64,000 bases of DNA from Hyposmocoma kahamanoa (GCF_003589595.1 NW_020653397.1:399185-463184), one strand, 5' to 3'; counted from the first letter of the stretch, positions 1 through 11,645 are shown. Numbers and translations are program-made. Notes: a model not told the origin generated them from the sequence alone.

Positions 1-552
1 AATAAACCTAAAATTTCTATCGCAGAAAACGGCAAAAAGTATGCGTCATGTGAGGTATGTAAAAGAAACATCGGTGTGAATTCATGGAGACGCCATGCGC
101 GGTTGCATCAAGGAGAGAAGAGGTACAGCTGTCATACCTGTGGCCTTGCATTTAGCGACAGCGGAAATCTCACGAGACACACTAGAGCATTACACACAGG
201 AGATCGTCCACACAGTTGTCCAGTTTGTCGTAAAACATTCTCAAGGAATAGCCATTTACAAGATCATGTAAAATCTCATTCGGATAGAAGAGAATTTGTT
301 TGTGATCTCTGCGGGAAGGCGTCGAAATCCAGCACCGCGTTGCGAATGCACAAAAAGACGCACGAAAGCCAGCGCAAATTCTTGTGTATGGAGTGCGGGT
401 CCAGGTTTAAAAGGCCCGGCGAGCTGCGTGCGCATGTGACGGTTCACACGGGAGAAAAAGCATTCAATTGTAGATGCGGACGAACATTCAGGCTGCGGAG
501 TCAACTGACTGCACATTCTCGTACACATAAAAATACTGAGGCAGAAAGTTAA
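1..552 (+). CDS. C2H2 zinc-finger protein, 3' coding exon (5' end outside window)
   Basis: The reading frame is open from base 1 with no convincing ATG, so the start lies upstream; the stop is TAA at 550-552. It encodes six consecutive C2H2 fingers: a degenerate first one (CEVC...HARLH, bases 49-108), then fingers beginning CHTC, CPVC, CDLC and CMEC, and a last one with the unusual spacing C-x-C (CRCG). Linkers resemble the TGEKP type (TGDRP, TGEKA). Tandem C2H2 arrays usually bind DNA in the nucleus; the target cannot be read from sequence. It ends only 143 bases before the splice acceptor of a second finger exon on the same strand, so the two may be alternative 3' exons of one locus or tandem paralogues. 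The zinc-finger identity is secure; the gene identity is not. Confidence 0.85.
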   Translation, partial: NKPKISIAENGKKYASCEVCKRNIGVNSWRRHARLHQGEKRYSCHTCGLAFSDSGNLTRHTRALHTGDRPHSCPVCRKTFSRNSHLQDHVKSHSDRREFVCDLCGKASKSSTALRMHKKTHESQRKFLCMECGSRFKRPGELRAHVTVHTGEKAFNCRCGRTFRLRSQLTAHSRTHKNTEAES

Positions 553-695
553 CGATTCCTTGAACTGTGTTGTGTTATTGTTCAAGGTTAATGGTGAAGA
601 TTATTGATGAAAGAGAATATTTTGCCCAACTTAACAAAACTACAAAATAATATTTTTTTAGTCTCTTAAGTCTTGATGGACCTGCTTTGTTGCAG

Positions 696-1818
696 GTTCC
701 AAGAAGTGGCATTCGTAGTGCCGGCGCACGCGCCGCCGGAGTACGCTGCATCGGGACGCGCCACGCCCATTCTGCGCAAAGCTTGCGATTACTGTCGCTC
801 AGAATATCCACAAAATGACTACACGGATCACTTGACGACCGCTCATTCGGACCGTCTTTTCCACTGTGAAGAATGCAACAACTACGTCGACAGAAAAGAC
901 TTTCTTTCCCACATGACTGTACACGCAATGGAGTACTCCTCGGAGAACGTGAGAAAAGAAATTAAGAGGCAAATGCAAATGAGGGCTAAACGTGAAATAA
1001 AGGACGAAAATGAAAACACAGAAGTCAGTAATAAAGAACCTGTTCTGCAAAATGACAATACGGACGTACAAGCTACTCCACAAACTACAGTAAGAAGCTT
1101 TGGGAGAGAAGAAGAGGACCAAAATGATTTTTCTGATCACAGCGATACCGAAAATGATTTCGGGCCTTTACCTGAATCAGTTTTTGAAGCTATAGAAGAT
1201 TCGCAAGACAGTCAAACCGAAAGCGTTGAAACTTCTAATACGGGTGATGAGATAGCCAGGAACTCGGCCAGTACAAATCGCTCTTTAAAAACAGGAAAAG
1301 GAAAAATAGTACGGAGGTGTTCCGTTTGTGGTAAAGAGTACACTGTTTCTTCGAGCTACTTCTATCACGTGAAATACTCTCACAAGCAGACTAAAGAGCA
1401 TTCATGTAAAACTTGCGGGCGCAAGTTCGCGACAAAAGGCAGTTTGGCCCAACATTCCAGCATCCACACCGGGGAAAGCCCGTTTGAATGCGACGAATGT
1501 GGCAAAAAGTTCCGAAGCAATGCCAGCTTGTACATTCACAAACAGACTCATAACGGGCGTAAAAATTACTCTTGTACACATTGCGATGCGTCTTTCCGCT
1601 GGAAGACGCACTTGGCGAGGCACATGACCCGACACTCAAAAGAGAAGAGACACGTTTGCGCGGTGTGCGGCCGAGGCTTCAGCGTCAAGTGCGACCTGCT
1701 CCGTCACGCCAGAACTCACGAGGCGGGAAAGATCGATTGCGAGAAGTGTGGCGCCACATTCGCTCAAATGCGGTACTTGAAAGTGCACATGGAAAAGAAA
1801 CACCCTAGTGCGAAGTAA
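696..1818 (+). CDS. C2H2 zinc-finger protein, terminal coding exon
   Basis: A pyrimidine-rich tract ending TTGTTGCAG at 687-695 looks like a splice acceptor, so the exon probably starts at 696 in phase 2. An ATG at 676 lies just before that acceptor and is the alternative start if the exon is not spliced. Stop TAA is at 1816-1818. The product has two N-terminal fingers (CDYC, CEEC), then about 115 residues of lysine/glutamate-rich and acidic, low-complexity linker, then six fingers (CSVC, CKTC, CDEC, CTHC, CAVC, CEKC). The split 2+6 finger arrangement with a charged linker is common in insect ZAD-type zinc-finger proteins; no ZAD domain is seen here, but it would sit in an upstream exon. Nuclear DNA-binding role inferred from the family. 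Confidence 0.85.
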
Positions 1819-1904
1819 GAATCTCGTGGATTCAAAACGTGGATTGTCATTTCATTTTAAATGTCTACGCATGCAGGTGTAGCTTTGATTAAATTCATTA
1901 AAAA

Positions 1905-2790
1905 AATAATTGGTCCCTGGGACATTTGTGAAACTAGATCTTATTCACTATCTTTTTTCATAAAATCAAAAAATCACTTGTTTTCATAACGACAATTTCC
2001 AACAAAAGGAGGTTCGCCACCGGCGACGCGATATGAGGATTGAAATTTGTATGACAAAATTTCAGTTCTCTGTTAGCGTATCTTCGGTGAAATATTCTGG
2101 ATTGACGAGGATGGACGAGGCGAGAATTGAATATTTGTTTTTGTAGTAATGAACCGTGTTGCTACCTAAAACTCGGACGAGCTCGCGAGTGCCCCCAGTG
2201 CCACGGGCATTGTGGAGTACGTACGATTTGAGATTTAAAAAAAAAATGGGTTCATCCGATTCCTATTTAACATATTAAATACTAATGATTTACGGGACAT
2301 GTTACTTCAGCCACGCGTTTATCGCTAGACGAACCGAACAGACCAGGACCACAGCGTGAGGTCGCGACGGCTCGCGCTACCTATTATTGGCAATTTTTGG
2401 TGGAAATAGGCCGGCAAGATTTCAATTCTCGCCTGCTTCGCCGGTGGAAAACCAAAGGTGGTTTTCAATGATCAAAGATTCACTGTCCTTGTAATAATGG
2501 TAGCAATTATTATTCCATTCACCTATGTAAGCAGTAGTTATAAAAGTTCATCACCTAAGATTAAATGAAGGCCATGCGATAGTAGTTTGAATTTTTATTA
2601 AAATGCGAATGGATGTTAATAAGTCTTAGACTTGTGTTATGAATGACACTTCATTTTGTCTTCACTCGATTATATTAAATCTTAGATAGTATTTATTATT
2701 CGCGTCGTTAGCAGTAATACTCAATATTTATTCCAAACCGTTTAAAATAAATCATGTCGTGGGTCATACTTCATGACTTGAGAAATTAAA
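1905..2790 (+). repeat. Duplicated block, copy A
   Basis: This stretch aligns by eye with 3638-4130. Shared landmarks in the same order are ATTTGTGAAA, TCACTTGTTTTC, GTCCTTGTAATAAT, TTATTCCATTCAC, CCTAAGATT, TTTTGTCTTCACTC and GTTTAAAATAAAT. Copy A carries about 450 extra bases (roughly 2011-2464) between the second and third landmarks that copy B lacks, which looks like an insertion. Whether this is a tandem duplication or two copies of a dispersed repeat cannot be settled here. Confidence 0.6.
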
Positions 2791-3035
2791 TTTCTCTTAC
2801 AACCTATTATTCGGCATACCTACTATTAGGGCCCGGTGAGGGATGGTAGCATATTCTAGTCATGTCTTCTGCGACGTCGTCGATTATCCTCATCCTCGGT
2901 TTACGTTTAGTTGGAATATCAGTACATTTCTTATAGTACACGCATACTTTCACATTTGTTGTAATATTTGTATGTTTGTATCTGCCCAACTCTATTATTT
3001 CTTTAAGTGAAATTGCACAAAATTCGACATAATAA

Positions 3036-3055
3036 TATATATATATATATATATT
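3036..3055. repeat. AT dinucleotide microsatellite
   Basis: About ten TA units in a row. Confidence 0.85.
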
Positions 3056-3323
3056 ACACGCAAAATAGGCGCCTTGACGTGGAGTTGCGGACACCAGCCC
3101 GTTACACCAAGTACCAAGTACCGTATATAAAAATTAATTAATATTTACGATAAAGGCATTGCCATTACTCTTGTGTTCAAATAATTTTCAGTCGAAGCTA
3201 AATATGGTGCATTTTGTTAAATTTCCAGTAGAAGCTGAATATGGTGTTTTTGGGGTCCTTAAATTGTTGCAAGCAAAATTAGGCAGTCATTGCAGTGACG
3301 TTACAATTTAAATTAAATGTTTT

Positions 3324-3466
3324 ACATAGGAAATGAAACTATTTTTCCGGATTTAAATCGCCGTCAACCGTGACCATGGGACCTGTAAAGGGCCCAAAAC
3401 GTTGGTTTGTTTGAAAAAACAAATGTACGCGATTTAAATCCAGAAAAATAGTTTCATTTCCTATGT
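3324..3466. repeat. Foldback repeat with 37-bp arms (GGACC/GAAACG family)
   Basis: Arms 3324-3360 and 3430-3466 are reverse complements at 36 of 37 positions. The 69-nt loop contains a small hairpin (GGGACC-TGTAAAG-GGCCC) followed by AAAACG. Related units occur at 43352-43776 and 33496-33540. It interrupts sequence related to the 13190-13417 hAT-like MITE. Confidence 0.75.
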
Positions 3467-3637
3467 GTAACAATCGCGAAAACCTAAGAACTTAAATGTT
3501 TTAGTTTTTTATATTTCGTTACATGTCACTACGTTTGTATAGGTTAACTTCGGACATTTTTTTCGTGGTTTTTGTATTAGACCCGACGTCCAATTGTTGG
3601 TAGGTCAATGGGTTGCCTATACAAAATGCGCACTGCC

Positions 3638-4130
3638 AATTAGATTTGTGAAATCTATTTTTTTCATAATCACTTGTTTTCGTGAGGACAGAATCTGACA
3701 AAAATGACCTATGGTCAAAGATACCATGTCCTTGTAATAATAATAGTAAGTAATTACAATTTTATTCCATTCACATTGAGCAACGGTCTCATCACACTTT
3801 TCGACACAGAATCGCATTAAGCTGGATAGAAAAAAGCTGTTTTTTTTCTGACTAGCTCAAGCCATTTCCGTATTCATAGGTATGGGGACTCTAAACAGTC
3901 GTGCACAATTATAACGACTGTATGTGGTGTATACTACCTAAGATTCAATTAACGTCATGTGATTGGTCAAATTCTTATTAATATACAGTTTCATAATTAA
4001 TTTTGTCTTCACTCACTCATAATTAAACTTTAGTATTATATAAGTAATGTAGGGATTAGCATCGTTTATAGTTCTAAAATTTTATCCCTGTTTAAAATAA
4101 ATAATGTCTGCATAAGCTCAATTTACTTTG
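3638..4130 (+). repeat. Duplicated block, copy B
   Basis: Counterpart of 1905-2790, sharing the same ordered landmarks. It lacks copy A's ~450-bp central segment. It has its own extra piece around 3783-3870, which resembles one arm of the GGAGTCACCAC MITE family (ACAGAATCGCATTAAGC). Confidence 0.6.
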
Positions 4131-5035
4131 GCGGGTAATGAAATGGGAATGAGTTTTCATAGCACAATTAATTAACTTGATGTCCAAAAAACAATTCACG
4201 CCCCTTCGGAATAAAAAAAACCATAAAAAAACTTCAGAAAAAAAACAATTCTCGCATTGTCTTGGGAATTCCCGCAGCTACCGCATCGAATCTTTTTTTT
4301 ATAGATTGTTTGACAAAAATGTAATTTTCGTACGTAACCTAGCCAAGTTTTGGGTCGTAATAGTTAGTATATGCTATCGATACGATAAGAACGAATAGGT
4401 TATATTTTGTCATGCCGTCTGTACATAATTAGTAAAGTTAGGTGGTAGGTGCGTGTTTTGTGCCAATGTAATTTTGGAAAGATGTACATACAAACATATA
4501 ATATATAAACGTTAGGTCAGTAGATTCTTTTAACACATACGATTATGCAAACTAAATTTTTAATCGACTACGGCGATGCTAAGAGGAGGATTATGATTTT
4601 TAAGAACACAAGCACATGTATGTAATGTATAAATTTTGTGTATTCATCTGTTTCCACGACATTGAATCATTGTCTCTGAAACATTAGATTTTATGTCAAG
4701 ATTAAATTCCATTATTTCCACTAGTTCTGTTGACAGAACTACTGGTACTTTTTTCCATTTGTTCTGTTAATAAATATAATTTCGCTCTTGTTTACAACTT
4801 TTAAGTACTTATACTCTTTTTGTCGTATCGGCTTTTTACAGTTAGCATATAGACGTGTTTGATCTCTAGTTTCGATAGATGTTACAGATGTAAACTTATT
4901 GGAATTTTATTCTAAATAAAACCAATACACTCCACGGATGATTGTTTTTTATTTAAAGATTTTTTATAGGTTTAAGTTTATATTCACATAATAGTTGGCT
5001 TTACATATATTACACACTAAACCCCATAACTGTTA

Positions 5036-5177
5036 AGGGGTCACCACGTTCATGGACACGGAATCTTCTGAATCAATATTACTTATTTGACAGTAATTGT
5101 TTCGGACACGAAAGACGGGAGTAGACAGGGGATCTACGGCTCAAGCCGATTCCACGTTAATGAGTGTGGCGACTCCC
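5036..5177. mobile_element. MITE, GGAGTCACCAC family (PIF/Harbinger-like?)
   Basis: Inverted ends AGGGGTCACCACGTTCATG (left) and, on the complement, GGGAGTCGCCACACTCATT (right) face each other. TTA is duplicated directly outside (5033-5035 and 5178-5180), as in PIF/Harbinger insertions. Related copies lie at 33125-33332 and 54111-54306. Confidence 0.65.
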
Positions 5178-6152
5178 TTAGATGTTACGTGAAGACGCAT
5201 ATCAAAGATGCAAATGAAGTAACATTTTGTTTAGAATTTTTAAAAGGGAGACCGGAACATATTTATTATTTAATAATAATCATAGATTTAGTATCTATGA
5301 TTATTATTAAACTAACTCTATAACAAAATAAAAATATAAAAACTACTTTACACATACGAGTTTAGCAACAGACAATAGTGGTGGGAGATAAAAAGGTACT
5401 GTACTAGCTACAGCCTGTCATGTTGAAAAAATAACAAATACATATCATTCCAGTTGTAAGGTTGGATTAACTAATACACACACAGTGAAAAATACCTCTC
5501 TGTGAATCCCGGAATAATAGTACTGTATTTTGTTCTGTATATTTGGCGTGTAAATAATTATTACTTTATATTATACGGTATTAAGAAAATTTTGTATTAA
5601 AAATGCCATTTTTTGCCTTTTGATTGTTTTCGATTTCAGGAAGTTTATGCACTCTTCTATTATTTCCTTGAATTTTAAGGTCCTCATGTACGGGATGATT
5701 GGTCGTCTCAGACTAATTGAATCGATAGTGTATGTTTATGTCGTTAACGATTAACTTGAACGCCAAGGGAGTAGCGATGAATCAATACAATTTATCGTGA
5801 CGAAACGAGAAATCAGCTATATGTGGAAACCTTTAGGTAAATATACATTTGTCTATACCGATTTCCGCTAATAACTATAATAATTTCATAAAAGCTTATT
5901 GCTATTAACTAAAAATGAGTATAATTTAAACCTTGTTTTGTATAACTAGTTCATTAAAAAATCCGTGTCATTTCTCAATGTGACTCCAAAATGCTTAGTA
6001 TTGTAAGGACAACAAAATTTAAACTTGATTATTATAAATTATGTTTACGTTTAAACCATGTATTTGTCTTGCCGCAAACGTTTTACTGGAATTTTAAATC
6101 TAAATTACGTATTCAGTTATGATGATGTTTCCTGTAGTTAGTTGATAAACTA

Positions 6153-6986
6153 TGGCCCATATTAATAAACGGCTAAGTCTGTTATGAAGGGCATATCGGT
6201 TGTGATGCCACTCAAATCTCGAGATGCATGCATGCTACCTTGAATGATACCATCTCGTATGTCCTGCACTTCATTGTTTACAACGGTTTTCTATCGGATA
6301 TATTTCGGAGAGAGCGCGCGAAAACTCATTTACCGATTCCAGAAATACCGGGAAATCCCGGTACTGGCGAGGTGCAGTCCAGGTACCGCGATTATAGAAC
6401 TACAATGTGATTTCAGGATATTATGTTATGTTAAATTTAATAATAATTAATAATTATCTCTCAAATAGATATTTTGAATAAAATCCTTTAGTTAGATTAG
6501 AGAACGACGGTTTTCTTTAGTATTTACGGTATTAAGGGCATAACCCCGAAAAGGCATACTAACCGGTTACAGTTTAAGCTTTTCAAGCTTTACCGGTACT
6601 GAGCTGAACCCAGCACCGGTAATAAAAATTTTACGAATCCGACTTCGGTTTTTTCGGCTTTTATCGCCACCTGTGCGGGATCTATGAAGCTTCTCACTTA
6701 GCCGGTACCTTTACAGCTACCAGAGTCTGACGTGAGATGTCGCTATATTAAATTTTCATATTGATGTTTATTGAATATCATAATGGTATTAATTTCATTT
6801 TATTTTTTTCAATTACTGCACTAGGGTGTTGTTGTAAATTTATAAAGTTGCAATAATATTAATGATTTATTATATTAGTTGTCATTCTTATTCGTGTAAA
6901 ACTCAAGTGATATTAGTAAAACAGGTGATTTTACTAAGATCTTACTGACGATTCTGCACATAGATAAGATTTATTAATATGGGCCT
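6153..6986. mobile_element. Candidate terminal-inverted-repeat element
   Basis: GGCCCATATTAATAAA at 6154-6169 and its exact reverse complement at 6970-6985 bound about 830 bp with no coding potential. No clean target duplication is visible, so superfamily is unknown. Confidence 0.5.
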
Positions 6987-7019
6987 AAATGTTGCATTAT
7001 GAAAAAAAACTTAACAATA

Positions 7020-7195
7020 ATAACGCACACACTCATAGCTCCGCACTAGGCAAACACTGGGTGGCGGATATCATGGATACACATAGAAAACTACAAATTA
7101 CACCTAAACACGCGAGAGAAGTAAATGCAGGCCATACAAATATTTCTCTCAGCCCGGGAATCAAAATAGAGACCTCTGCGTGGCCTTTTAAAAAT
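7020..7195 (-). mobile_element. tRNA-headed SINE copy, minus orientation
   Basis: Matches the better-preserved copies at 15660-15815 (plus) and 56650-56850 (minus): a GCACTAGG-containing tail, ATGGAYACACA, the ACAAATATTTCTC body and a degraded B-box region (CCCGGGAATC). Confidence 0.6.
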
Positions 7196-8125
7196 TAAAA
7201 ATGTTGATTTGACTGCTTTAGATGAAAGTAATTCCGGGTCACAAGAGTATCCAACACTTTTGAAATAGTTGTTGCTTTAAAAATAAAATATTTATAAACA
7301 TAAAACTTAACGTAAAATCATATCACAATGCCATTTAAGAAATAACAATTAAATGCAACCCCTTTCATAAATCCATTAATTAATTGGATTAAAATATAAA
7401 ATGTAAACACTCAATATTAAATTGTCTATCCTATGTCATAATGTTACTTATCTGATTCATCCACCTTTTCTGACTTCATAATGGACTCTACATATATGTT
7501 AATTAGCTGATGTTATTTTTACTTTTCTTTTCACAGCCCGATTTCACGGCAACCAATAGTTTGACCTGTTTCACTACTAATTATAATACCCATAGAGGTG
7601 TGGAACTGTATGAAAAATATGTACCTAAAAGCTATGCACGACCTATTTGTATTCTTAAGCGCAATTCGTATTTTCAACTGGCCTGCTATCATCCATCCAT
7701 GCCATCTTACTTCTGCTGCTAAACAAAAGACAGTGCATAAATAGTATCCGCAGATATCAATTGCATAGGTATTTAGTTTTTCAAATTGCTGACATATTTA
7801 ATAAGGCTTTAATTTTTTACCAATTTGTATTAGCAAAACCTTGCCACATCAAAGTAGCTACTTAACTACACCAACTTATATGTAAAACACACTTCGTTTC
7901 TATGAACACAAACGAGAGACACAAATGTAGCTACGAACCAATAATGCATATCTTTGCACAGAAACTGATAGCGTCGCATGCTACAGTTCCAGTATGCGAA
8001 TTGCGCATCTAATCATCGTAAGATGACCACAAACATTTAACGTATTCGAATTACATTTCTCAAACACCTAAACGCAATATATTGCCAATCACATTTTACA
8101 CCAGTCCATTCTGTACAACTGCAAG

Positions 8126-8317
8126 TTATTGTGCGGCCCTGGCGACAGGTGGCGTGCTCCATCCCTCCTGTGCTGGACTGTTGGACTCATTCATGAGCCT
8201 TTGCCGCTCCCTGTACATGGAGACTTGGATGTTCTCCAGCTGGTGGTAGCGGCACACTTTGAGCGTTGAGAACACTGCCAAGCCGACCCATGTCGCGAAC
8301 GAGGCCCATACGGCAAA
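8126..8317 (-). CDS. Tmem179: Tmem179 exon 5 (terminal)
   Basis: The acceptor GGTCACAG at 8318-8325 is the only one that keeps frame and joins TVQ to FAVWASF, matching the human IAQFGLWASW junction. TAA stop at 8126-8128. No clear polyadenylation hexamer is seen in the next few hundred bases. Confidence 0.88.
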   Translation of the reverse strand, partial: FAVWASFATWVGLAVFSTLKVCRYHQLENIQVSMYRERQRLMNESNSPAQEGWSTPPVARAAQ

Positions 8318-10759
8318 CTGTGACCAATTCAAAGAGCTGCTTTATCTGTTTTGTCTAAGTGTGTTGTTACATCACTCATCATTAAGCTGGTCTACTCTTT
8401 ATTTCAATTTACTTTTTAAACAAACAATAACAATGCAATTACTGAAGAGCAAAGCACAGACTCTAATCTGAATCTCCACAAAAATATCACAACCTTGTGC
8501 ATTTGTATAAGAAAATAATATGAGTAAATATATTACTTGCACTGTGCCAATCTCTATGAAGAAGCCGTTGGTAGATATTTTGTCAACCGTATCAATTTCC
8601 TGCCCAGCTGCATCTTCACAGCTGAAATTATAAGTGAGATCTGTAATTATTCTTTTAAGCCTCTGCAGGCTATACACCAATTGCAGGGCCGGCTCTTTGT
8701 TTACACGTCATAGCCAGCAAAAGGAGGTCACAGGGTATGCCGAATGATTAGTCAGCAACATAAGTTACTAACCTATATTATTTCCTAGATATTATTACTA
8801 AAATGCACTTGAAATCTACGTATGTATCTTCCAAAATTAAAGGATTATTCCCAGTTGTCACCACTGGCTTCGTTCCACTAGCGACAAATGGGAAAAAACT
8901 CCCATGTCATCAGGTGGTGACAAGCGGGATAAAAAAATCCCAGTTGTTGCCAGTTAATAAATTAATGTAAGTTATTGCCGCCATCGTAAGAGAATAAAAT
9001 AAAATTCGAGTTTAATGATGAAAGTATAGATCTTATTAAGTTGAATTTCATTTTATTCCCTTTCGATGGTGGCAATAAACTTACATTAATTGGAATTTTT
9101 TATTTCATTTGGTTTTTTTTACCACTAGCAACCTACTGGGATATTTTAAATTCCGTTTGCCGCCAGATCTTTTTATCCCGTTCGTCACCACCTGGTAACA
9201 TTTGGAATTTCTTTCCCATTTGTCGCCAGTAGAAATCACCACTGGCAACAACTGGGATTTTTTAACTGGTTTGTCACCACCTGGTACCATACGAGATTTT
9301 TTCCCATTTGTCGGCAGTGGAAACAAAACCAGTTGTGACAACTTGGAATAAGCCAAAATAAATGTCAAAATCCATAATTGCAAAAGAAATAGGTTAATGA
9401 CCTATAAAAGAGTACCTGGGAAACCGTTCTGTGATTTTCTCACACCAACTCATGAAACCAAGGGTCACCAGCACCGCAGCAGAAACAGCCAAACCACAAA
9501 GCAGCGTGCAGCCCACTGCCTCTATGAAAGCTGAGAGGAAAGAACTGTCTTCCCCTTTGTAGCGTAGCATTGACAATCTGAAATTGTATCATAAGAAAAA
9601 AAATGGAAGGCAAGGACACATTGTAGCAGTCACTTATGTATTTTTGTTTGTATTTTTATAAATTCCAACAAGGACTAAGATATTTGTATAACCTAAATAC
9701 TGACAGCTGTAGCAGCCTAATGATTTGGGTTAGTATTAGGGCTCGCACCTCATGAGTTTTTCGGAATTAATTATGTGCGAAATTTAATTTCAAATACAAT
9801 TTACACTTTTTCAGCAAAGGAAACCATTGTGAGGAAACCTGCACACATTTGCAATGCAATTTAAAGATGTGTGAAATTCTCAATTGCATTGGGCCCAAGC
9901 TCTCTCATTGTGAGAGGTGGCCTGTGACCAGCAGTGGGACTATTATATAGTAACTATTATTATTATTATTGAACATTAATATAATTTCACCCCTTTTGTC
10001 ACATTTTGTGACTTGATGCACAATAAAATATTAATGTTCTTTGTTTAAGAGAAGAGGATTCTTTCTCTAAAACTTAGATTAATATTATGAAATACCTGTA
10101 AATCTGTACACAGCAAACTATGAACATGAGCACACCAACAACCAGGACATAGTGGCAGTAACCAGTCGACGCCCACAGCACCTTTAGCATGCCATCTACC
10201 TCTGCCCACTCACCACCAGAGAACAACAGACAGTGTCCACTGAAACAGAAACATTAATTTTTGTGACTTGAATAGCTTTCTTCGTTTGGGCGTTATGCTG
10301 TACTCTCTTTCAGATGTACCACAACTCTGCTGCTTGTTTGTTTATTATCAAATATGGACTTGGATAAATGGTTTGTATTCAATAGTTCTATAAAATAGTG
10401 ATCAATTATTTTAGAAAATGCAACTAAAAAATTGGCCAAGTATGCAGACTTCCATTTCGAAAGAGGCGGCTCTGAGCAAATATTATTAAGGAGCAGTAAT
10501 TACTCCGTCAATATACCAATTTTTAAGTTTTTACCTGACTCACGCGATTTCTTATTAGGAGACTATGAACAGTACATTAACACCTGTATTCTAAACCGTG
10601 GAATAAACATTAAAGCAATTAAGAAAATAGATCGCAATAGGAAACTTACTTAAACTCATCTTGATGCATGCTCATTGGAACAATGATGCATAGCGAAAGT
10701 ATGAGACCGATCACGTAGCCCGTGATCTGGCTCAACAGAAGAACGTTCGTTATAGCCAT
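8126..10759 (-). CDS. Tmem179: TMEM179 homologue, four-pass membrane protein (5 exons)
   Basis: Coding exons on the minus strand are 10650-10759, 10096-10239, 9416-9577, 8537-8621 and 8126-8317, all with GT-AG junctions and consistent phases (2, 2, 2, 0). Together they give 693 nt, 230 residues plus TAA, against 233 in the human protein. Features follow the family order: TM1 in exon 1, the RCLLF-like motif HCLLF plus TM2 in exon 2, KGEDSSFLSAF plus TM3 and the WCEKITE motif in exon 3 (human WCDTITE), an acidic loop in exon 4 and FAVWASFATW plus TM4 followed by a cytoplasmic tail in exon 5. Start ATG at 10757-10759 is the only one in frame before TM1. The family is poorly characterised, with neural expression in vertebrates, so no molecular function is assigned. 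It is divergent from YIF1 across about 2 kb. Confidence 0.9.
8537..8621 (-). CDS. Tmem179: Tmem179 exon 4
   Basis: Acceptor ATAATTTCAG, donor GTAATA. Encodes SCEDAAGQEIDTVDK and a short hydrophobic lead-in. The exon ends in phase 0. Confidence 0.88.
8845..9350. repeat. Long foldback element with internal sub-repeats, in Tmem179 intron 3
   Basis: Two arms built from repeats of CCCAGTTGT, GACAAATGGGA and CAGGTGGTGACAA run in opposite orientation and meet around a central palindrome in which ATTAATGTAAGTTATTG is answered by CAATAAACTTACATTAAT. It spans about 500 bp and encodes nothing. Confidence 0.75.
9416..9577 (-). CDS. Tmem179: Tmem179 exon 3
   Basis: Acceptor ACAATTTCAG, donor GTACTC. Encodes TM3 and the conserved MSWCEKITE motif. 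Confidence 0.9.
9725..9960 (+). mobile_element. RTE (BovB-like) LINE 3' tail fragment
   Basis: The wording GAGGAAACCTGCAC, ATGTGTGAA, CATTGGGCC, GTGAGAGG and CCAGCAGTGGGA in this order is the 3'-end signature of lepidopteran RTE elements and derived SINEs, which I recognise rather than searched. Lies in Tmem179 intron 2. Confidence 0.65.
10096..10239 (-). CDS. Tmem179: Tmem179 exon 2
   Basis: Acceptor TTCTGTTTCAG precedes 10239 and the donor is GTATTT. It encodes NGHCLLFSGGEW and TM2. Confidence 0.9.
10650..10759 (-). CDS. Tmem179: Tmem179 exon 1
   Basis: Begins MAITNVLLLSQ and covers TM1. Donor is GTAAGT immediately after 10650. The exon leaves phase 2. Confidence 0.9.
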
Positions 10760-11175
10760 TGCAGGGACAAACAGTACAAAGTCGAAAAGAATACAGACAG
10801 ATTTCACAACGAAACGAGAAAACAAAGATTGTTTTGCAAAATCTTATTTTTTAATTTTCACTTATTTGGGTAGGCAAAGGTTTTACCATACAGCCTCTTC
10901 ATAAAAATGTTTTGCAAAAATATTGCAGGCAGTTTATTTTTTATTATTAATTTATAAAGCATGGGCTTTAAAGCCATCAGTTTAATGGTAACAAATAATC
11001 AAGAAACTCACAAGGTAATATACATAGGCTAAAAATTAATTCATGTAAAAAATGTAACTATTACAACCCGCCATTTTCTTCTTATTTTCTTGCAGCCAGA
11101 CGAAATCGCGTTTACTTTGATATTTATTGACGTCACTTATTATGTCAAAGAACGTAAAGGAAATTTGGTGCCAAT

Positions 11176-11645
11176 TAGAGATGGGTCATGGATAAATATC
11201 ATTGGGATAAATACTCAGGATAAATATCCATTTTTACTCGATATTTATCCAAAAACGTGGATAAATATTTTTTATCGAGTACCTACACAATTATAAGCAT
11301 TTATTTTCTATATCATGTGTTTTCATTAATAAGTTTTGTGTGTGAAATGTGAAATAGAATCCTTAGACTATTTCAAGTCCAAACATGACTTTGTTTAGTA
11401 CGCAGTAAACTTCAATACCATAAAGTTGAGTTGCAATTTATTGACGCAGGATAGGTCAGCTCAAGGGTTACAGTTAAAATGACAACTTTCTGTCAATCGA
11501 ATTTTTTTTATACCACTAGACTCGAAAAACGTAGGTAGAACAGTATTGTTACATAAAAGAATGGCAAAAACGTAATTATTTAATAAAAAATAAATTCTAA
11601 TGAATTTTATTATAAAAAATACAAAAAATTAACCATGTTTTAGGA

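Larger units (their letters stand above)
1819..8125. other. Intergenic region, repeat-rich, no supported gene
   Basis: No open frame here looks like protein. The stretch contains a block present twice (about 1905-2790 and 3638-4130), a 37-bp-arm hairpin at 3324-3466, an AT microsatellite near 3036-3055, a MITE at 5036-5177, an inverted-repeat element at 6153-6986, and a SINE copy near 7020-7195. The remainder is AT-rich sequence in which I see no function. Confidence 0.6.
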
